Positions 1 to 8,589 of a DNA stretch of 64,000 bases are shown in pieces. The stretch comes from JAKIWV01 sp963773945 (GTDB lineage Archaea; Thermoplasmatota; Thermoplasmata; Lutacidiplasmatales; UBA184). Within the stretch, counting starts at the first letter, position 1. Each line of letters opens with the position of its first letter. The stretch covers positions 744,001 to 808,000 of the forward strand of contig CAVZDD010000005.1 of assembly GCA_963773945.1 (NCBI GenBank), in the 5' to 3' direction. The notes below the pieces were generated by a model. The model searched no databases, was not told where the DNA came from, and worked only from the letters and a program-made list of their open reading frames with translations. Both the position numbers and the translations under genes were made by a program.

Positions 1-302
1 GGATCCGCGGCCGTGATCCGATACCCGAGTCCATTCTTGCTCATGCGTTCGGTCTGCGACACGAGGTGGCGTTTCTCCTCGTGGAAGAACGTGCGTCCGT
101 CGCTCACCAGGAACTGGAGGTCCCGTATCTGGGGGTGGTCGATCAGCGGATAGTAGACCTCCGTGACAACCCCCCGCCAGAGCGTGAACCAGACCTTGCT
201 TTCGGCGGAGGGACTGGTCCCGACCCCCTCCTTGTTGCCTTGGGTCCATTTCGGCTCGATCCCCGGCGCGCCGAACGCGAGGCGGTCTCCGCGAAACCTC
301 AT
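1..302 (-). CDS. GH15 glucoamylase/glucodextranase-type, N-terminal part (runs off window)
   Basis: Reading the minus strand from an ATG at 302 gives an open frame to the window edge. The peptide has the typical start of bacterial-type glucoamylases with a glucodextranase N-terminal domain: FGAPGIEPKWT, then KVWFTLWRG, then EVYYPLIDHPQIRDLQFL and FFHEEKRHL. About 100 residues are visible and the catalytic (alpha/alpha)6 barrel lies outside the window. Family members hydrolyse terminal alpha-glucosidic bonds. It follows the glycogen operon on the same strand after a 160-base gap, so it may belong to the same pathway but have its own promoter. The family call is strong for the domain; substrate is unknown. 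Confidence 0.85.
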   Translation of the reverse strand, partial: MRFRGDRLAFGAPGIEPKWTQGNKEGVGTSPSAESKVWFTLWRGVVTEVYYPLIDHPQIRDLQFLVSDGRTFFHEEKRHLVSQTERMSKNGLGYRITAAD

Positions 303-464
303 CGTGGGTGCCGCCCCGCCGGTCGAGCGCGGCACCGCCCGGCTCGAGCGAGTTCTGCGGCTAGTCCGACGACCCTCCGAGGGGAGAGCGTCAGACCTCG
401 AGCCATGCCCAACTAGACCCTTCCCGAACCTTAAAGCGAAGGGCCCGGACTCGGCGTCCGAATT

Positions 465-2315
465 TTACGAGGAGCTCGACGACCGCCGGTAGCGGTTCAC
501 GAGGTCTAGAAACACCGCATGCGACCAGACCAGAGGCGTGGCGCTCTTCGCCTCTCCCGTGCGAGCGTCGATCTGTTCGGGAAGGAGACCCGTCGGGGTG
601 GCGTGGGCCACGACCCAGTCAATCAGCTCTCGACATCGCCCTCGGTTTCCGAGCGCGAGCTCGGCCGCCGCGAGCCAAAGGGTGCACACGATCCACGGGT
701 TCTCCACGCCATCGTACTCATCCCCTTCGTAGCGCGCCAAGCCCCCAACGCTCGGCGACCAGAGACGTCGCGTGGTCAATTCGACCGTCGCCCGATACCG
801 CGGGTCGGAGGGGTCGAGCAGACCCAGGTCCAGCGCTAGAAGGATCGACGCGTCAATCCGTTCGTCCCGTGGCGCGACGGACCGAACAAAACGGGCGAGG
901 GTTGGATCCCACATCTGGTCTACCACGAGGGAGCGAATCTCCTCCGCCGTGCTCGACCATTGGGGTGTCTCCTTCCCCAGTACCTTGGCGATGCGGGCAG
1001 CACTGTCGAGGCCATGGGCCACCGCGGCCGCCGAGTAGGCGTGGATGCCTTTGCGTTCCTCCCACAGGTCGAAGCTAGGCGCCGGGAGCCCAGTTCCCGA
1101 GTCTCGGAAGCCGACGAGGAAGTTGGCCGCCGATTTCACCATCGGCCAGAGCTCGAGGAGGACATCCGGGTCAGCGCCCCGCTCAAGGTGCCGCCACGTG
1201 GCCGACAGCACCGTCGCGGTTTGGTCAATCTGCAGGAACGGGGGGGGGTGCCACGTGCTTCCCACCTCTCCGTCCGGAAAGTATCGATGGCCGAAGGAAC
1301 CGTCGGGGCTCTGACACGCCGATGCGAACCGGAGAAACCGGGTAGAAAGCTCCCGAAGCCGGGAGTCGTCCATCGCCTCGCTAATGTAGCCGCTGTCCCG
1401 AAACCAGCAATAGTTGTAGGTGTCTCCCCCCACCACGAGTGACCTCGTATCGGGGCTCGCGACGATTGCGCCGGTCGTGGCCGTCGCGAGCTTGAGGACC
1501 AACACGCTCTCCCGTCCCAAACGCGATGCGGCCCCCCCTAAGTCGTCCGGTCCCTCGGGGAGGTGCCGTGCCGCCCACGCGCTCCAGTAGGCCTTGGATT
1601 CGCTCTCGAAGCGCTTCGGTCCCCGCACCCGAACGTCGTCTCGGAGCTTGTGCACTGCGGTTCTCCCGCGCCCGACGGCGAGAAAAATCCGGACCGTGGA
1701 TTCGGTGTCGGGGGCCAGGTCGAGGTTCCATTGCATCACGCTGTCCGCGGCGCCATGGGCGATCGTTCTTCCTTCGAGCCTTCCGTCCTCGGCGTCTACG
1801 TAGGATCCCTGCAGACCCTTCAGCGTGTGCTCCCCGCACACCGCCGCATCGAAGACCGGATCCCCGAAGAACTCGAAGTAATACCCCCGTTTGTAATGGA
1901 CCAGCGACGAAGTCGACGGGTCGACGTAGGCGGTCTCCTGGTAGAGCGATTCGGCGATCTTGAAGGATTGGTACGAGAAAAGACGGACATGTCGGGCCGC
2001 CGGGGAACGGAAGCGGAGGACACGTAGAACGAGGTCGTGGTTCGGGTGGACGATCTCCTCGACCGAAAGTGCGATTCCGTGGCCCGTCCAGACGGTCGTC
2101 GGGAAGTTGCCGACGACCGACGGCGGGACTTCGAGAGAGAACCCGTTCCCCGGACGGAGCCAGTGGAAGCTCTGTTCGTCGACGTCGTAGAGCCCGAGGC
2201 GCATCTCCCGGAGGTGCTGGAACTGTCCGGGATAGGGAAAGAACAGGTTGTTCCACTCGCCCGCGTCGTTGAGGGTGAGCAGGATACGGCCGTTGCCGGC
2301 GAGCTGGTGGATCAT
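465..2315 (-). CDS. GH15 glucoamylase-like glycoside hydrolase
   Basis: About 616 residues. Start chosen at the ATG at 2315, which forms an ATGA overlap with the stop of the GH57 gene; a start at 2330 is also open. Visible: an N-terminal beta-sandwich region beginning GNGRILLTLND, then the GH15 (alpha/alpha)6 barrel with GGDTYNYCWFRDSGY, the presumed general acid in DLWEER, and the presumed general base in GLLPEQIDARTG near the C terminus, followed by PLVWSHAVF. The enzyme should release glucose from alpha-1,4 (and possibly alpha-1,6 or trehalose) linkages. It is the third gene of an operon with a glycosyltransferase and GH57 enzyme, pointing to glycogen turnover. No signal peptide is seen, so it is probably cytoplasmic. 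Confidence 0.9.
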   Translation of the reverse strand: MIHQLAGNGRILLTLNDAGEWNNLFFPYPGQFQHLREMRLGLYDVDEQSFHWLRPGNGFSLEVPPSVVGNFPTTVWTGHGIALSVEEIVHPNHDLVLRVLRFRSPAARHVRLFSYQSFKIAESLYQETAYVDPSTSSLVHYKRGYYFEFFGDPVFDAAVCGEHTLKGLQGSYVDAEDGRLEGRTIAHGAADSVMQWNLDLAPDTESTVRIFLAVGRGRTAVHKLRDDVRVRGPKRFESESKAYWSAWAARHLPEGPDDLGGAASRLGRESVLVLKLATATTGAIVASPDTRSLVVGGDTYNYCWFRDSGYISEAMDDSRLRELSTRFLRFASACQSPDGSFGHRYFPDGEVGSTWHPPPFLQIDQTATVLSATWRHLERGADPDVLLELWPMVKSAANFLVGFRDSGTGLPAPSFDLWEERKGIHAYSAAAVAHGLDSAARIAKVLGKETPQWSSTAEEIRSLVVDQMWDPTLARFVRSVAPRDERIDASILLALDLGLLDPSDPRYRATVELTTRRLWSPSVGGLARYEGDEYDGVENPWIVCTLWLAAAELALGNRGRCRELIDWVVAHATPTGLLPEQIDARTGEAKSATPLVWSHAVFLDLVNRYRRSSSSS

Positions 2316-3532
2316 CTGGTGCGATTCCACCCCGTCGTTCCCATGCTGCGTTCGCCCGAAATGTGCTCGAGGGCCCTCCGCCGGAGGTCCATTAGGGCGT
2401 TCATGTAGTTCGCGTACGCATCGTACGGGCTCCCGTAGGAACTGAAATACTGATGCACGCCGGCGTCGGCTCCGTGCCCTCCGACGTACATGTAGTAGAA
2501 ATGGTCCGAGGTGAGGAGCTTGCGCCAGGCCTCGAGAATGTCTGGGGCTCCGGCCTTCCGAGCGAGAACGCCGACCTTCTTCGCGGCTTCGAACGCGGAG
2601 CGCTGGAGGTCATTCCCGAGCCATGCGCCGAGGTCGCGGTTCTGGTCGGCCCAGCTCACCGTCGTCGGAGCCGAAAGGCTGTCGCGCGGAGGCAGGTCAA
2701 TCGCTTCTTCTACGGTGGCCCACGCAAGGCCGGTCGTCGCCCGGACGGTCCGGGGGAGCGCCGAAAGAAACTCGAGGATCCCACTCGACGCCGGATGATG
2801 CTCGCCGAAGGTTTCGAAATCCATGAAGAGGTTTACGACTTCACCCGGTGTGGCGGAGATCCATCTGACGTACTTTTCCGCGGTCAATGGGTACTCGTTC
2901 CACTGTTTGGAGGAGAACCGGAAACCGACGTCGTCGCTCAACATGTAGTGGCGGGCGAGGAGCATGACGGTCGGCGCGGGCGCGGCGCAGTACACATAGG
3001 TCGGTGGCTGACCGCGGAGGACCCCCTCCCACCCCTCCAGGAGCATCCCCCGAAAACGCTCCGCCTCCGCGAAGCGGGCGAGCTCGTCGGAATAGGACAG
3101 TTCGGTCATCCGGAGAACGGTCGGACGCACGCCGAACTCTCGCTGAAGCGCCACGCGGTGGAGCTCCACTTCATCGTGCAACTCGGGAGGCGGAAGGAGA
3201 AAGGCCAGCGAATGATAGTACGTCTCGGACAGGAGGGCGACCCGCCCCGTCCGAACGACGCGCCGGAGTAGCTCGATAACGTCAGGAGCCACTTTAGCGG
3301 CCTGTTCGAGGAAGGTTCCGGTCACGGAGAGACTGAACCGAAAGTCCGGGTCGGTGTCGAGGGCCTCGGCGAGTCGGTGGAGCGCGGGTCGGTAGCACCG
3401 CCCGGCGATCCCCCGAAAGATGTCGAGATTGCGCGGCTCGTCGATGTACGGACGCCCCGAGCCGAGGTCGGAGTACCGAAACCGGGCGAGGCGCCATGGC
3501 TGGTGGAGATGCAGGTAGAGGACAATCTTCAT
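2312..3532 (-). CDS. GH57 alpha-amylase/glucanotransferase family protein
   Basis: About 406 residues from the ATG at 3532, where the protein begins MKIVLYLHLHQPWRL, the classic GH57 N terminus; the frame is open 21 codons further but without family similarity. Conserved GH57 regions visible are the HQPWR start, RMTELSYSDELA (the region that carries the nucleophile Glu in the family) and MDFETFGEHH (region with the acid Asp). GH57 enzymes cleave or transfer alpha-1,4-glucans with retention. The gene overlaps the upstream glycosyltransferase by ATGA (3529-3532) and the downstream GH15 gene likewise, so the three are translationally coupled. Exact specificity (amylase, 4-alpha-glucanotransferase) cannot be told from sequence alone. 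Confidence 0.92.
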   Translation of the reverse strand: MKIVLYLHLHQPWRLARFRYSDLGSGRPYIDEPRNLDIFRGIAGRCYRPALHRLAEALDTDPDFRFSLSVTGTFLEQAAKVAPDVIELLRRVVRTGRVALLSETYYHSLAFLLPPPELHDEVELHRVALQREFGVRPTVLRMTELSYSDELARFAEAERFRGMLLEGWEGVLRGQPPTYVYCAAPAPTVMLLARHYMLSDDVGFRFSSKQWNEYPLTAEKYVRWISATPGEVVNLFMDFETFGEHHPASSGILEFLSALPRTVRATTGLAWATVEEAIDLPPRDSLSAPTTVSWADQNRDLGAWLGNDLQRSAFEAAKKVGVLARKAGAPDILEAWRKLLTSDHFYYMYVGGHGADAGVHQYFSSYGSPYDAYANYMNALMDLRRRALEHISGERSMGTTGWNRTR

Positions 3533-4956
3533 CGCCGACCGCTCGTAATCAGTTCGAAATAGACCCCGACCGTCTGGAGCGCGCGCTCTTCCCACCCCTC
3601 CCGGAGCATCGACTGTCGTCCGGCCTCCCCCATCGCCCGGCGGAGGGCCGGGTACTCTAGGAGCTCGGAGATGCGGCTCGCGAACTCATCCACGTCCCAG
3701 AAATCGACGGTGAAGACACTATCAGTGATCTCAGCGATCCCGCTGGTCTTCGACACGATGGCCGGGATGCCGGCCGCCATTGCCTCTGCCGCGGCGATCC
3801 CGAATGGTTCGACGACCGATGGGAGGACGAATACCGAGGCCGATGCGAGCAAAGTCGTCCTCTCCTCGTCGGTGACCTTGCCGAGGAACAGGACCTGGTC
3901 GCCGATGCCTAGCCGGGCGGCCAGGAGGAGAAGCCGGTCCGACTCCGGCCCTTCTCCCGCGACGACGAACAGTGGAGGCGATTTCCGGGGAGCGACACGA
4001 GCGGCAGCCCGCAGAAATGTATCCACTCCCTTCATCGCCGCGAGCCGGCCCAGATATAGGACGATCTTGTTGGAGTGAGCGAGGGGCGCCAATCGCTCGT
4101 TTGGTCGGACCGCGTTGTAGATCACGCGAACCTTGGCGGGCGGCGTGCCGTAGCGCTCGACGAGCTGCCGCTTCAAGTGTTCGCTCACCGCGATCACCAG
4201 GTCCGCGCTCGCGAGGCCGGAGCGCTCCCGGGTGAGGATCTCTGTCCATGGATGCCCGAGGGAGCGGTCGAACTCCGTCGAATGGACCGTCATCACTAGT
4301 GGGCGACCCGATCGGCGGGCGAGCGCGCTGGCCCCGACGGTCCCAAACCAATCGTGGACGTGGATCACGTGATGGCCGCCGATCGGAAAGCCCGCGACCC
4401 ATGCATTGAACCGTTCGATATCTCCTTCCTGCCAGTGGCCGGGGGACCCCCCGATTTCGTACGCCCCCGGGTACGGTTCCTCTGGTTCGTCAGCTGGGCA
4501 ACGGAACGTGACGCCTTTGACCGGCGTGTAGGGTCCCGGAAATGGGCTGAGGAAGGTGACCGAGTGACCCATTTTGGTCAATTCCGTGCAGAGCTCGAAA
4601 GAATGGACCCCTAATCCTCCCGAGTGGTTCGGCGGCCACTCCCAGCCGACCATCAGGATGTGGAGTTGCCGGTCGATTACCCTCGGAGGGAGAAAGGGGC
4701 GCCGTTTCGAGGGTCGCTTCCCGTCGAGGTTGAGGATCTTGGGGTCAAGCCGGGGCTGAACCGGCAGTCCAGATGCCTGAGGACGTGCGGGTTTCTTGCT
4801 CCGCCGGGGCGACCGCTCTTTGCGCGCTCGGGAGCTCGTGACGGCAGCACCCAGATTTCCTGCACGCGCCGCGCGCCGGGGCCGGACCGTTCGGGGCTTG
4901 GAGGATGAGGTCGATGCGGAGTGCTTCGTCACCCGGTCCTCCCGCCGCCCAGCCAC
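3529..4956 (-). CDS. GT4/GT5-like glycosyltransferase (glycogen synthase-like)
   Basis: 475 residues from a GTG at 4956. The first ~95 residues are a basic, Ser/Arg/Pro-rich low-complexity extension. The GT-B fold then starts at LHILMVGWEWPPNHSGGLG, with a nucleotide-sugar site in EPFGIAAAEAMAAG and a KIVLYLGRLAAMKGVD segment before the C-terminal Rossmann domain. Such enzymes in archaea transfer glucose from ADP- or UDP-glucose to glucan. It is the first gene of the GT4-GH57-GH15 operon, which supports a role in glycogen synthesis, though GT4 members of other function look similar. The true start may be further inside, because the basic tail is unlike other family members. Confidence 0.87.
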   Translation of the reverse strand: MAGRREDRVTKHSASTSSSKPRTVRPRRAARAGNLGAAVTSSRARKERSPRRSKKPARPQASGLPVQPRLDPKILNLDGKRPSKRRPFLPPRVIDRQLHILMVGWEWPPNHSGGLGVHSFELCTELTKMGHSVTFLSPFPGPYTPVKGVTFRCPADEPEEPYPGAYEIGGSPGHWQEGDIERFNAWVAGFPIGGHHVIHVHDWFGTVGASALARRSGRPLVMTVHSTEFDRSLGHPWTEILTRERSGLASADLVIAVSEHLKRQLVERYGTPPAKVRVIYNAVRPNERLAPLAHSNKIVLYLGRLAAMKGVDTFLRAAARVAPRKSPPLFVVAGEGPESDRLLLLAARLGIGDQVLFLGKVTDEERTTLLASASVFVLPSVVEPFGIAAAEAMAAGIPAIVSKTSGIAEITDSVFTVDFWDVDEFASRISELLEYPALRRAMGEAGRQSMLREGWEERALQTVGVYFELITSGRR

Positions 4957-5287
4957 CCGACGGTCTTAGGATTTGGGTCGAAGAATCGAAGGTAAAGCGG
5001 ACTGTCGTGAAATTCCCTCATGCGGTGCGGTGTCGATCGTCAGCTGTCAAACAGGGCAGCCCAGCGTGGGCACCTTCCGCTTAGCCAAGGCCTACCTTGA
5101 CGAGCCCCAGTTCGCCACGACCCCTGAGTCGGGGTCCGGAGAAAATCTCTCCGATTCGTACCCCCGAGGGGGCAAGGCGCCGACCAGACCAGCGCGACTC
5201 AATCTCGCCGCTTCAGCCGAGGTTCATTCGCTGCAACTTCGATGGGAATCTCGGGTTCTCCCTGAAGTTCTCTGACCGAAGATCTGT
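4957..5287. other. 331-base intergenic region with three stem-loops
   Basis: No convincing gene. It holds the upstream region of the glycogen operon and the downstream region of kbl (both minus strand). Three consecutive potential stem-loops lie at 5119-5136 (GACCCC/GGGGTC), 5137-5153 (CGGAGA/TCTCCG) and 5161-5172 (CCCCC/GGGGG). They could end the tdh-kbl transcript or form a small structured RNA; neither is proven. A 100-codon frame on the plus strand here has no recognisable features. Confidence 0.4.
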
Positions 5288-6481
5288 TTACAGGATGGCG
5301 AGTTCTTTTCCGGCTTTCTCGAATGCAGAGATTGCAAAGTCGATATCGTCGGAGGTGAGCGCGGCGTTCATGATGGTCCGGATTCGTGCCTTGTCCTTCG
5401 CGACCATGGGGAACACGATCGGCAAAGCAAAGACTCCCAACTCGAACAGCCGCTGACTGAGCTGCTTGGCGAGACCGCTTTCCCCCACGATGACCGGGGT
5501 GATCGGCGTCTCGCTGCGACCGATGTCGAATCCCAGGTCTGCCATGGCCTTCTTGAAACGGCGGGTATGCTCCCAGAGTCGCCGGACGTGCTCGGGCTCG
5601 CGCTCGAGGACGTCGACGGCGGCGAGGCAGGCGGCGACGACGGCCGGTGGATGCGAACCGCTGAGCAGCCAGGTCCGCGACTTGTTGTAGGCAAAGTTCA
5701 CCAGATCCCGGGAGCCCGAGATGTGGCCGCCGACGACTCCGAAGGCCTTTGAGAAAGTGCCCATCTCCACCTGGACCGCGTCGCGCGAGAGGTGGAAGTG
5801 GGAAACGATGCCCCGTCCTCCCTCGCCCAGGACGCCTTCTCCGTGAGCGTCGTCCACGTAGACCATCGCCCCGTGCGCCGTTCCCAAGGTGGCGATTTTG
5901 TCCAGCGGGGCGATGTCGCCGTCCATCGAGAACACGCCGTCCGTGATGATGAGGATCCGACGATAGGAAGGGGAATGGCGCTCGGCTTCGGTGAGCACCC
6001 GGTCGAGGTCGCCCGGGTCCGTGTGCTTGTAGACCGCACGCTCGGCGCGGGACAAGCGCACGCCGTCGATGACGCTCCCGTGGTTGAGTTCGTCGCTCAC
6101 CACCAGGTCCCCCTCCCCCACGAGTTGCGGTATGAGGCCCGCGTTGGTGGCAAAACCGGTCTGGTAGACCAGGGAGGCCTCCGCTCCCTTGAATTGAGCG
6201 AGTCGACGCTCGAGCTCCATATGGAGATCCATGTTCCCGGCGATCGGCCGGACCGACCCAGAACCTGCGCCATGCGTGCGGACGGCATCGAGCGCCGCTT
6301 CCTTGACGGCGGGGTGGTTGCTGAGTCCGAGGTAGTTGTTTGAACAGAACATCAGAACTTTCTTCCCGTCGACAATCGACCAGGGGGTACTGGGACCGCC
6401 CAACAACCGCAGTTTCCAGTCGAGGTTCGCGTGGACGAGTTCGTCGTACTCGGTCCGCAGGAAGGAGGTAGGGTCTCGCAT
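5288..6481 (-). CDS. kbl: Glycine C-acetyltransferase (2-amino-3-ketobutyrate CoA ligase)
   Basis: 397 residues, the usual length for this PLP enzyme of the alpha-oxoamine synthase family. The start region FLRTEYDELVHANLDWKLR and CSNNYLGLSNHP are typical of Kbl. The PLP lysine lies in GTFSKAFGVVGGH and the cofactor-binding Asp/His segment is VYVDDAHGEGVLG. It cleaves 2-amino-3-oxobutyrate with CoA to glycine and acetyl-CoA. It lies 6 bases after tdh on the same strand, so the pair forms the two-step threonine-to-glycine pathway. The related enzymes 8-amino-7-oxononanoate synthase and serine palmitoyltransferase are less likely given the tdh neighbour. Confidence 0.94.
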   Translation of the reverse strand: MRDPTSFLRTEYDELVHANLDWKLRLLGGPSTPWSIVDGKKVLMFCSNNYLGLSNHPAVKEAALDAVRTHGAGSGSVRPIAGNMDLHMELERRLAQFKGAEASLVYQTGFATNAGLIPQLVGEGDLVVSDELNHGSVIDGVRLSRAERAVYKHTDPGDLDRVLTEAERHSPSYRRILIITDGVFSMDGDIAPLDKIATLGTAHGAMVYVDDAHGEGVLGEGGRGIVSHFHLSRDAVQVEMGTFSKAFGVVGGHISGSRDLVNFAYNKSRTWLLSGSHPPAVVAACLAAVDVLEREPEHVRRLWEHTRRFKKAMADLGFDIGRSETPITPVIVGESGLAKQLSQRLFELGVFALPIVFPMVAKDKARIRTIMNAALTSDDIDFAISAFEKAGKELAIL

Positions 6482-6487
6482 CGAATC

Positions 6488-7549
6488 TCACCACTTCGCG
6501 ATGAGGGAGACCTTCGCCGCCTCGCTCGACCCGATCAGCTCCATCGCGCGGCCGAGGTCGGAGATCGGAACCCGGTGCGTGATGATCTGCCCCATCTTCT
6601 CGCGGAATGCGGGGTTTGTCAAGAGCCCCTTGACCGTGTACCATGTATCGAACATCCGACGGCCAAAGATCCCGTGAACACGAGCCGCCCGGAAGATGAT
6701 CGCATCGTCGAAATTAAGGGACACTGGGCCGTCAAAGAGACCGAGGAGAGAGACTCGGCCGCCCGGACGGAGTGCCTCAAAGACCAGGGGGAGCGAGCTG
6801 GGGTGACCGGACATCTCGGTGGCCACGTCGACGCCATGGCCTTCGGTCACGTCGCGGATACGTTGGACCAGACCGGCGCCTTCCACCTGGGGATTGAGCA
6901 CCAGATCCGCGCCCATCTTTCGGGCGAGGTCGAACCGGACTTGGTTCACTTCCGTTGCGATGACGTTGGCCGCCCCGAACGTTTTCGCCACCGCGATGGC
7001 GAGAAGGCCGATGGGTCCGCAACCCGTGATGAGCACGTTCTTCCCCGCCAGGTCCTCCACGTTCTCTTCCGGAAGCAGACAATGGACGGCGTTCCCGAGG
7101 GGTTCCTGAATGGACGCCAACGACGGGTCCAGCGCAGGGTCGTTCCGCCAGGCGTTTACTTCGGGGAGCACCGCATATTCGGCAAAGACACCATCCCGGT
7201 CGACCCCAAGGACCTGGACGTTTTCGCAGATGTGCATCTTTCCCGTACGGCATTGGTAGCAGGTCCCGTCCGCAATGTGGGTCTCGGCGGACACGTGGTC
7301 ACCAACGGCCAGACTCTTCACCCGAGAACCGACCGTTACGACCTCTCCGCTCAGCTCGTGACCGAGGATCATCGGGAGCCGGTGGATGCGATTTTGCGCC
7401 CAGTCGTTCCATTCCCAGATGTGGACATCGGTACCGCAGACGGAGGCGGCCCGGACGGCCACGAGTACTTCGTCATCGGCGGGGGTGGGGTCCGGCACCG
7501 TCCGAAGTTCGCCCCCCGGCGCGCGACGACTCTTGACGAACGCTTTCAC
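6488..7549 (-). CDS. tdh: L-threonine 3-dehydrogenase
   Basis: About 353 residues from a GTG at 7549 (mature start KAFVKSRRAPGGELR); the frame is open further upstream but that part has no family similarity. It is a medium-chain zinc dehydrogenase: catalytic zinc ligands in ASVCGTDVHIWEWN and LGHELSGEVV, a shortened structural-zinc loop CYQCRTGKMHIC with three rather than four Cys, and the NAD site GCGPIGLLAIAVA. The WEWND and DWAQNRI motifs are typical of TDH. It oxidises threonine to 2-amino-3-ketobutyrate with NAD+, which the adjacent kbl product cleaves. Confidence 0.93.
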   Translation of the reverse strand: MKAFVKSRRAPGGELRTVPDPTPADDEVLVAVRAASVCGTDVHIWEWNDWAQNRIHRLPMILGHELSGEVVTVGSRVKSLAVGDHVSAETHIADGTCYQCRTGKMHICENVQVLGVDRDGVFAEYAVLPEVNAWRNDPALDPSLASIQEPLGNAVHCLLPEENVEDLAGKNVLITGCGPIGLLAIAVAKTFGAANVIATEVNQVRFDLARKMGADLVLNPQVEGAGLVQRIRDVTEGHGVDVATEMSGHPSSLPLVFEALRPGGRVSLLGLFDGPVSLNFDDAIIFRAARVHGIFGRRMFDTWYTVKGLLTNPAFREKMGQIITHRVPISDLGRAMELIGSSEAAKVSLIAKW

Positions 7550-7640
7550 TCCTTCCTCTCCCGACGCAGGACGCCCCGGGCTTAACGCTTGAGGAGACGA
7601 CCGACCCCCAACGTGTCGGAGACGGGTCCCGACTTCCGAA

Positions 7641-7650
7641 TAATAATATA
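7641..7650 (+). promoter_or_regulatory. TATA box of the aldo-keto reductase gene
   Basis: The A/T-only string TAATAATATA stands out in GC-rich sequence and is centred about 27 bases before the GTG at 7673, the position expected for an archaeal TATA box of a leaderless transcript. Confidence 0.65.
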
Positions 7651-7672
7651 GTCCCGAGCAACGGCGCAATGC

Positions 7673-8503
7673 GTGGCAGTGGAGGTCTCGGCCGCCCACG
7701 CCGGAACCGTTCAGATTGGCGACCGGAAAGTCCACCGGCTCGGGCTCGGCACGAATCGCTTGACAGATACCGAGACGGCCCGCACATTGCTTCGACACGC
7801 GGTAGCGCTGGGCGTGAATTTCGTAGATACGGCAGACGTCTACCAGGCGACTGCCAGCGAGTCGACGATCGGCCGGACGTTAGGGGGGAACGCCCCCGAC
7901 GTGATGGTGGCTACCAAAGGCGGGATGGTTCGCACTCCCGACGGTCGCGGGTTAGACGGGCATCCCGAGTATCTCCAGCACGCGGTCCGAGCCAGTCTCC
8001 AACGCCTCGGGGTGGATTGTATCGAGCTTTACCAATTACACCGGATCGACCCGGAGGTCCCCGTCGAAACCAGTGTGGGCGCGCTCAAAGAAATGCAACA
8101 GGCGGGGCTGATCCGACACATCGGGCTGTCCAACGTAACGGTGGAGGAGCTCGAGCGGGCCCGTCGCGTGGCTACCGTCGTATCGGTGCAGAACCGGTAC
8201 AACATTCTCGAGCGAGAGAGCGAGCCTGTGCTGGATTATTGCGAGGCGCACTCGATCGTATTCATTCCATGGACCCCGTTGCTGCGCGGGTCCTTCCCGG
8301 CGACGCGAGGGCTTTCTGAAATGGCGACCCGGCTAAAGGCCACCCCCCAACAACTGGCACTGCGATGGCTCCTGAGCCGATCCCCGGTCATCCTGCCGAT
8401 TCCGGGCACGCTATCGGTGGCGCACCTCGAAGAAAATCTGGCGTCTGCCGACCTCGCGCTGACGGAGGGCGACGTTCACCAGTTGAGCGGAGGGCCAGGC
8501 TAA
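7673..8503 (+). CDS. Aldo/keto reductase
   Basis: 276 residues from the GTG at 7673, supported by a TATA box at the leaderless distance. TIM-barrel oxidoreductase with the AKR tetrad: Asp and Tyr in VNFVDTADVYQ, Lys in VATKGG, and His in YQLHRIDPEV. The NADPH-binding C-terminal part is seen at LPIPGTLSVAHLEENLAS. The family reduces aldehydes and ketones using NADPH; the substrate is not predictable here. Transcribed alone, divergently from tdh. Confidence 0.9.
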   Translation: MAVEVSAAHAGTVQIGDRKVHRLGLGTNRLTDTETARTLLRHAVALGVNFVDTADVYQATASESTIGRTLGGNAPDVMVATKGGMVRTPDGRGLDGHPEYLQHAVRASLQRLGVDCIELYQLHRIDPEVPVETSVGALKEMQQAGLIRHIGLSNVTVEELERARRVATVVSVQNRYNILERESEPVLDYCEAHSIVFIPWTPLLRGSFPATRGLSEMATRLKATPQQLALRWLLSRSPVILPIPGTLSVAHLEENLASADLALTEGDVHQLSGGPG

Positions 8504-8528
8504 CTTGTCTGCGGGTCTCGCCGAGTAT

Positions 8529-8580
8529 GTTTAAACGCCCCCGAGGGTTGGGCGCAAGGCTGCGAGTTCAATCTCGGAGG
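8529..8580 (+). promoter_or_regulatory. TATA box and ribosome binding site of the M28 peptidase gene
   Basis: GTTTAAAC at 8529-8536 fits a TATA box and predicts transcription start near 8558-8562. GGAGG at 8576-8580 lies nine bases before a GTG at 8590. Together they show that the ATG at 8527, which is upstream of the transcript start, is not the start codon. Confidence 0.65.
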
Positions 8581-8589
8581 CATTCGCAC

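Noticed and set aside
5199..6644. 481-codon minus frame overlapping kbl
   Set aside because: Shadow frame of kbl; very Arg-rich and without motifs.
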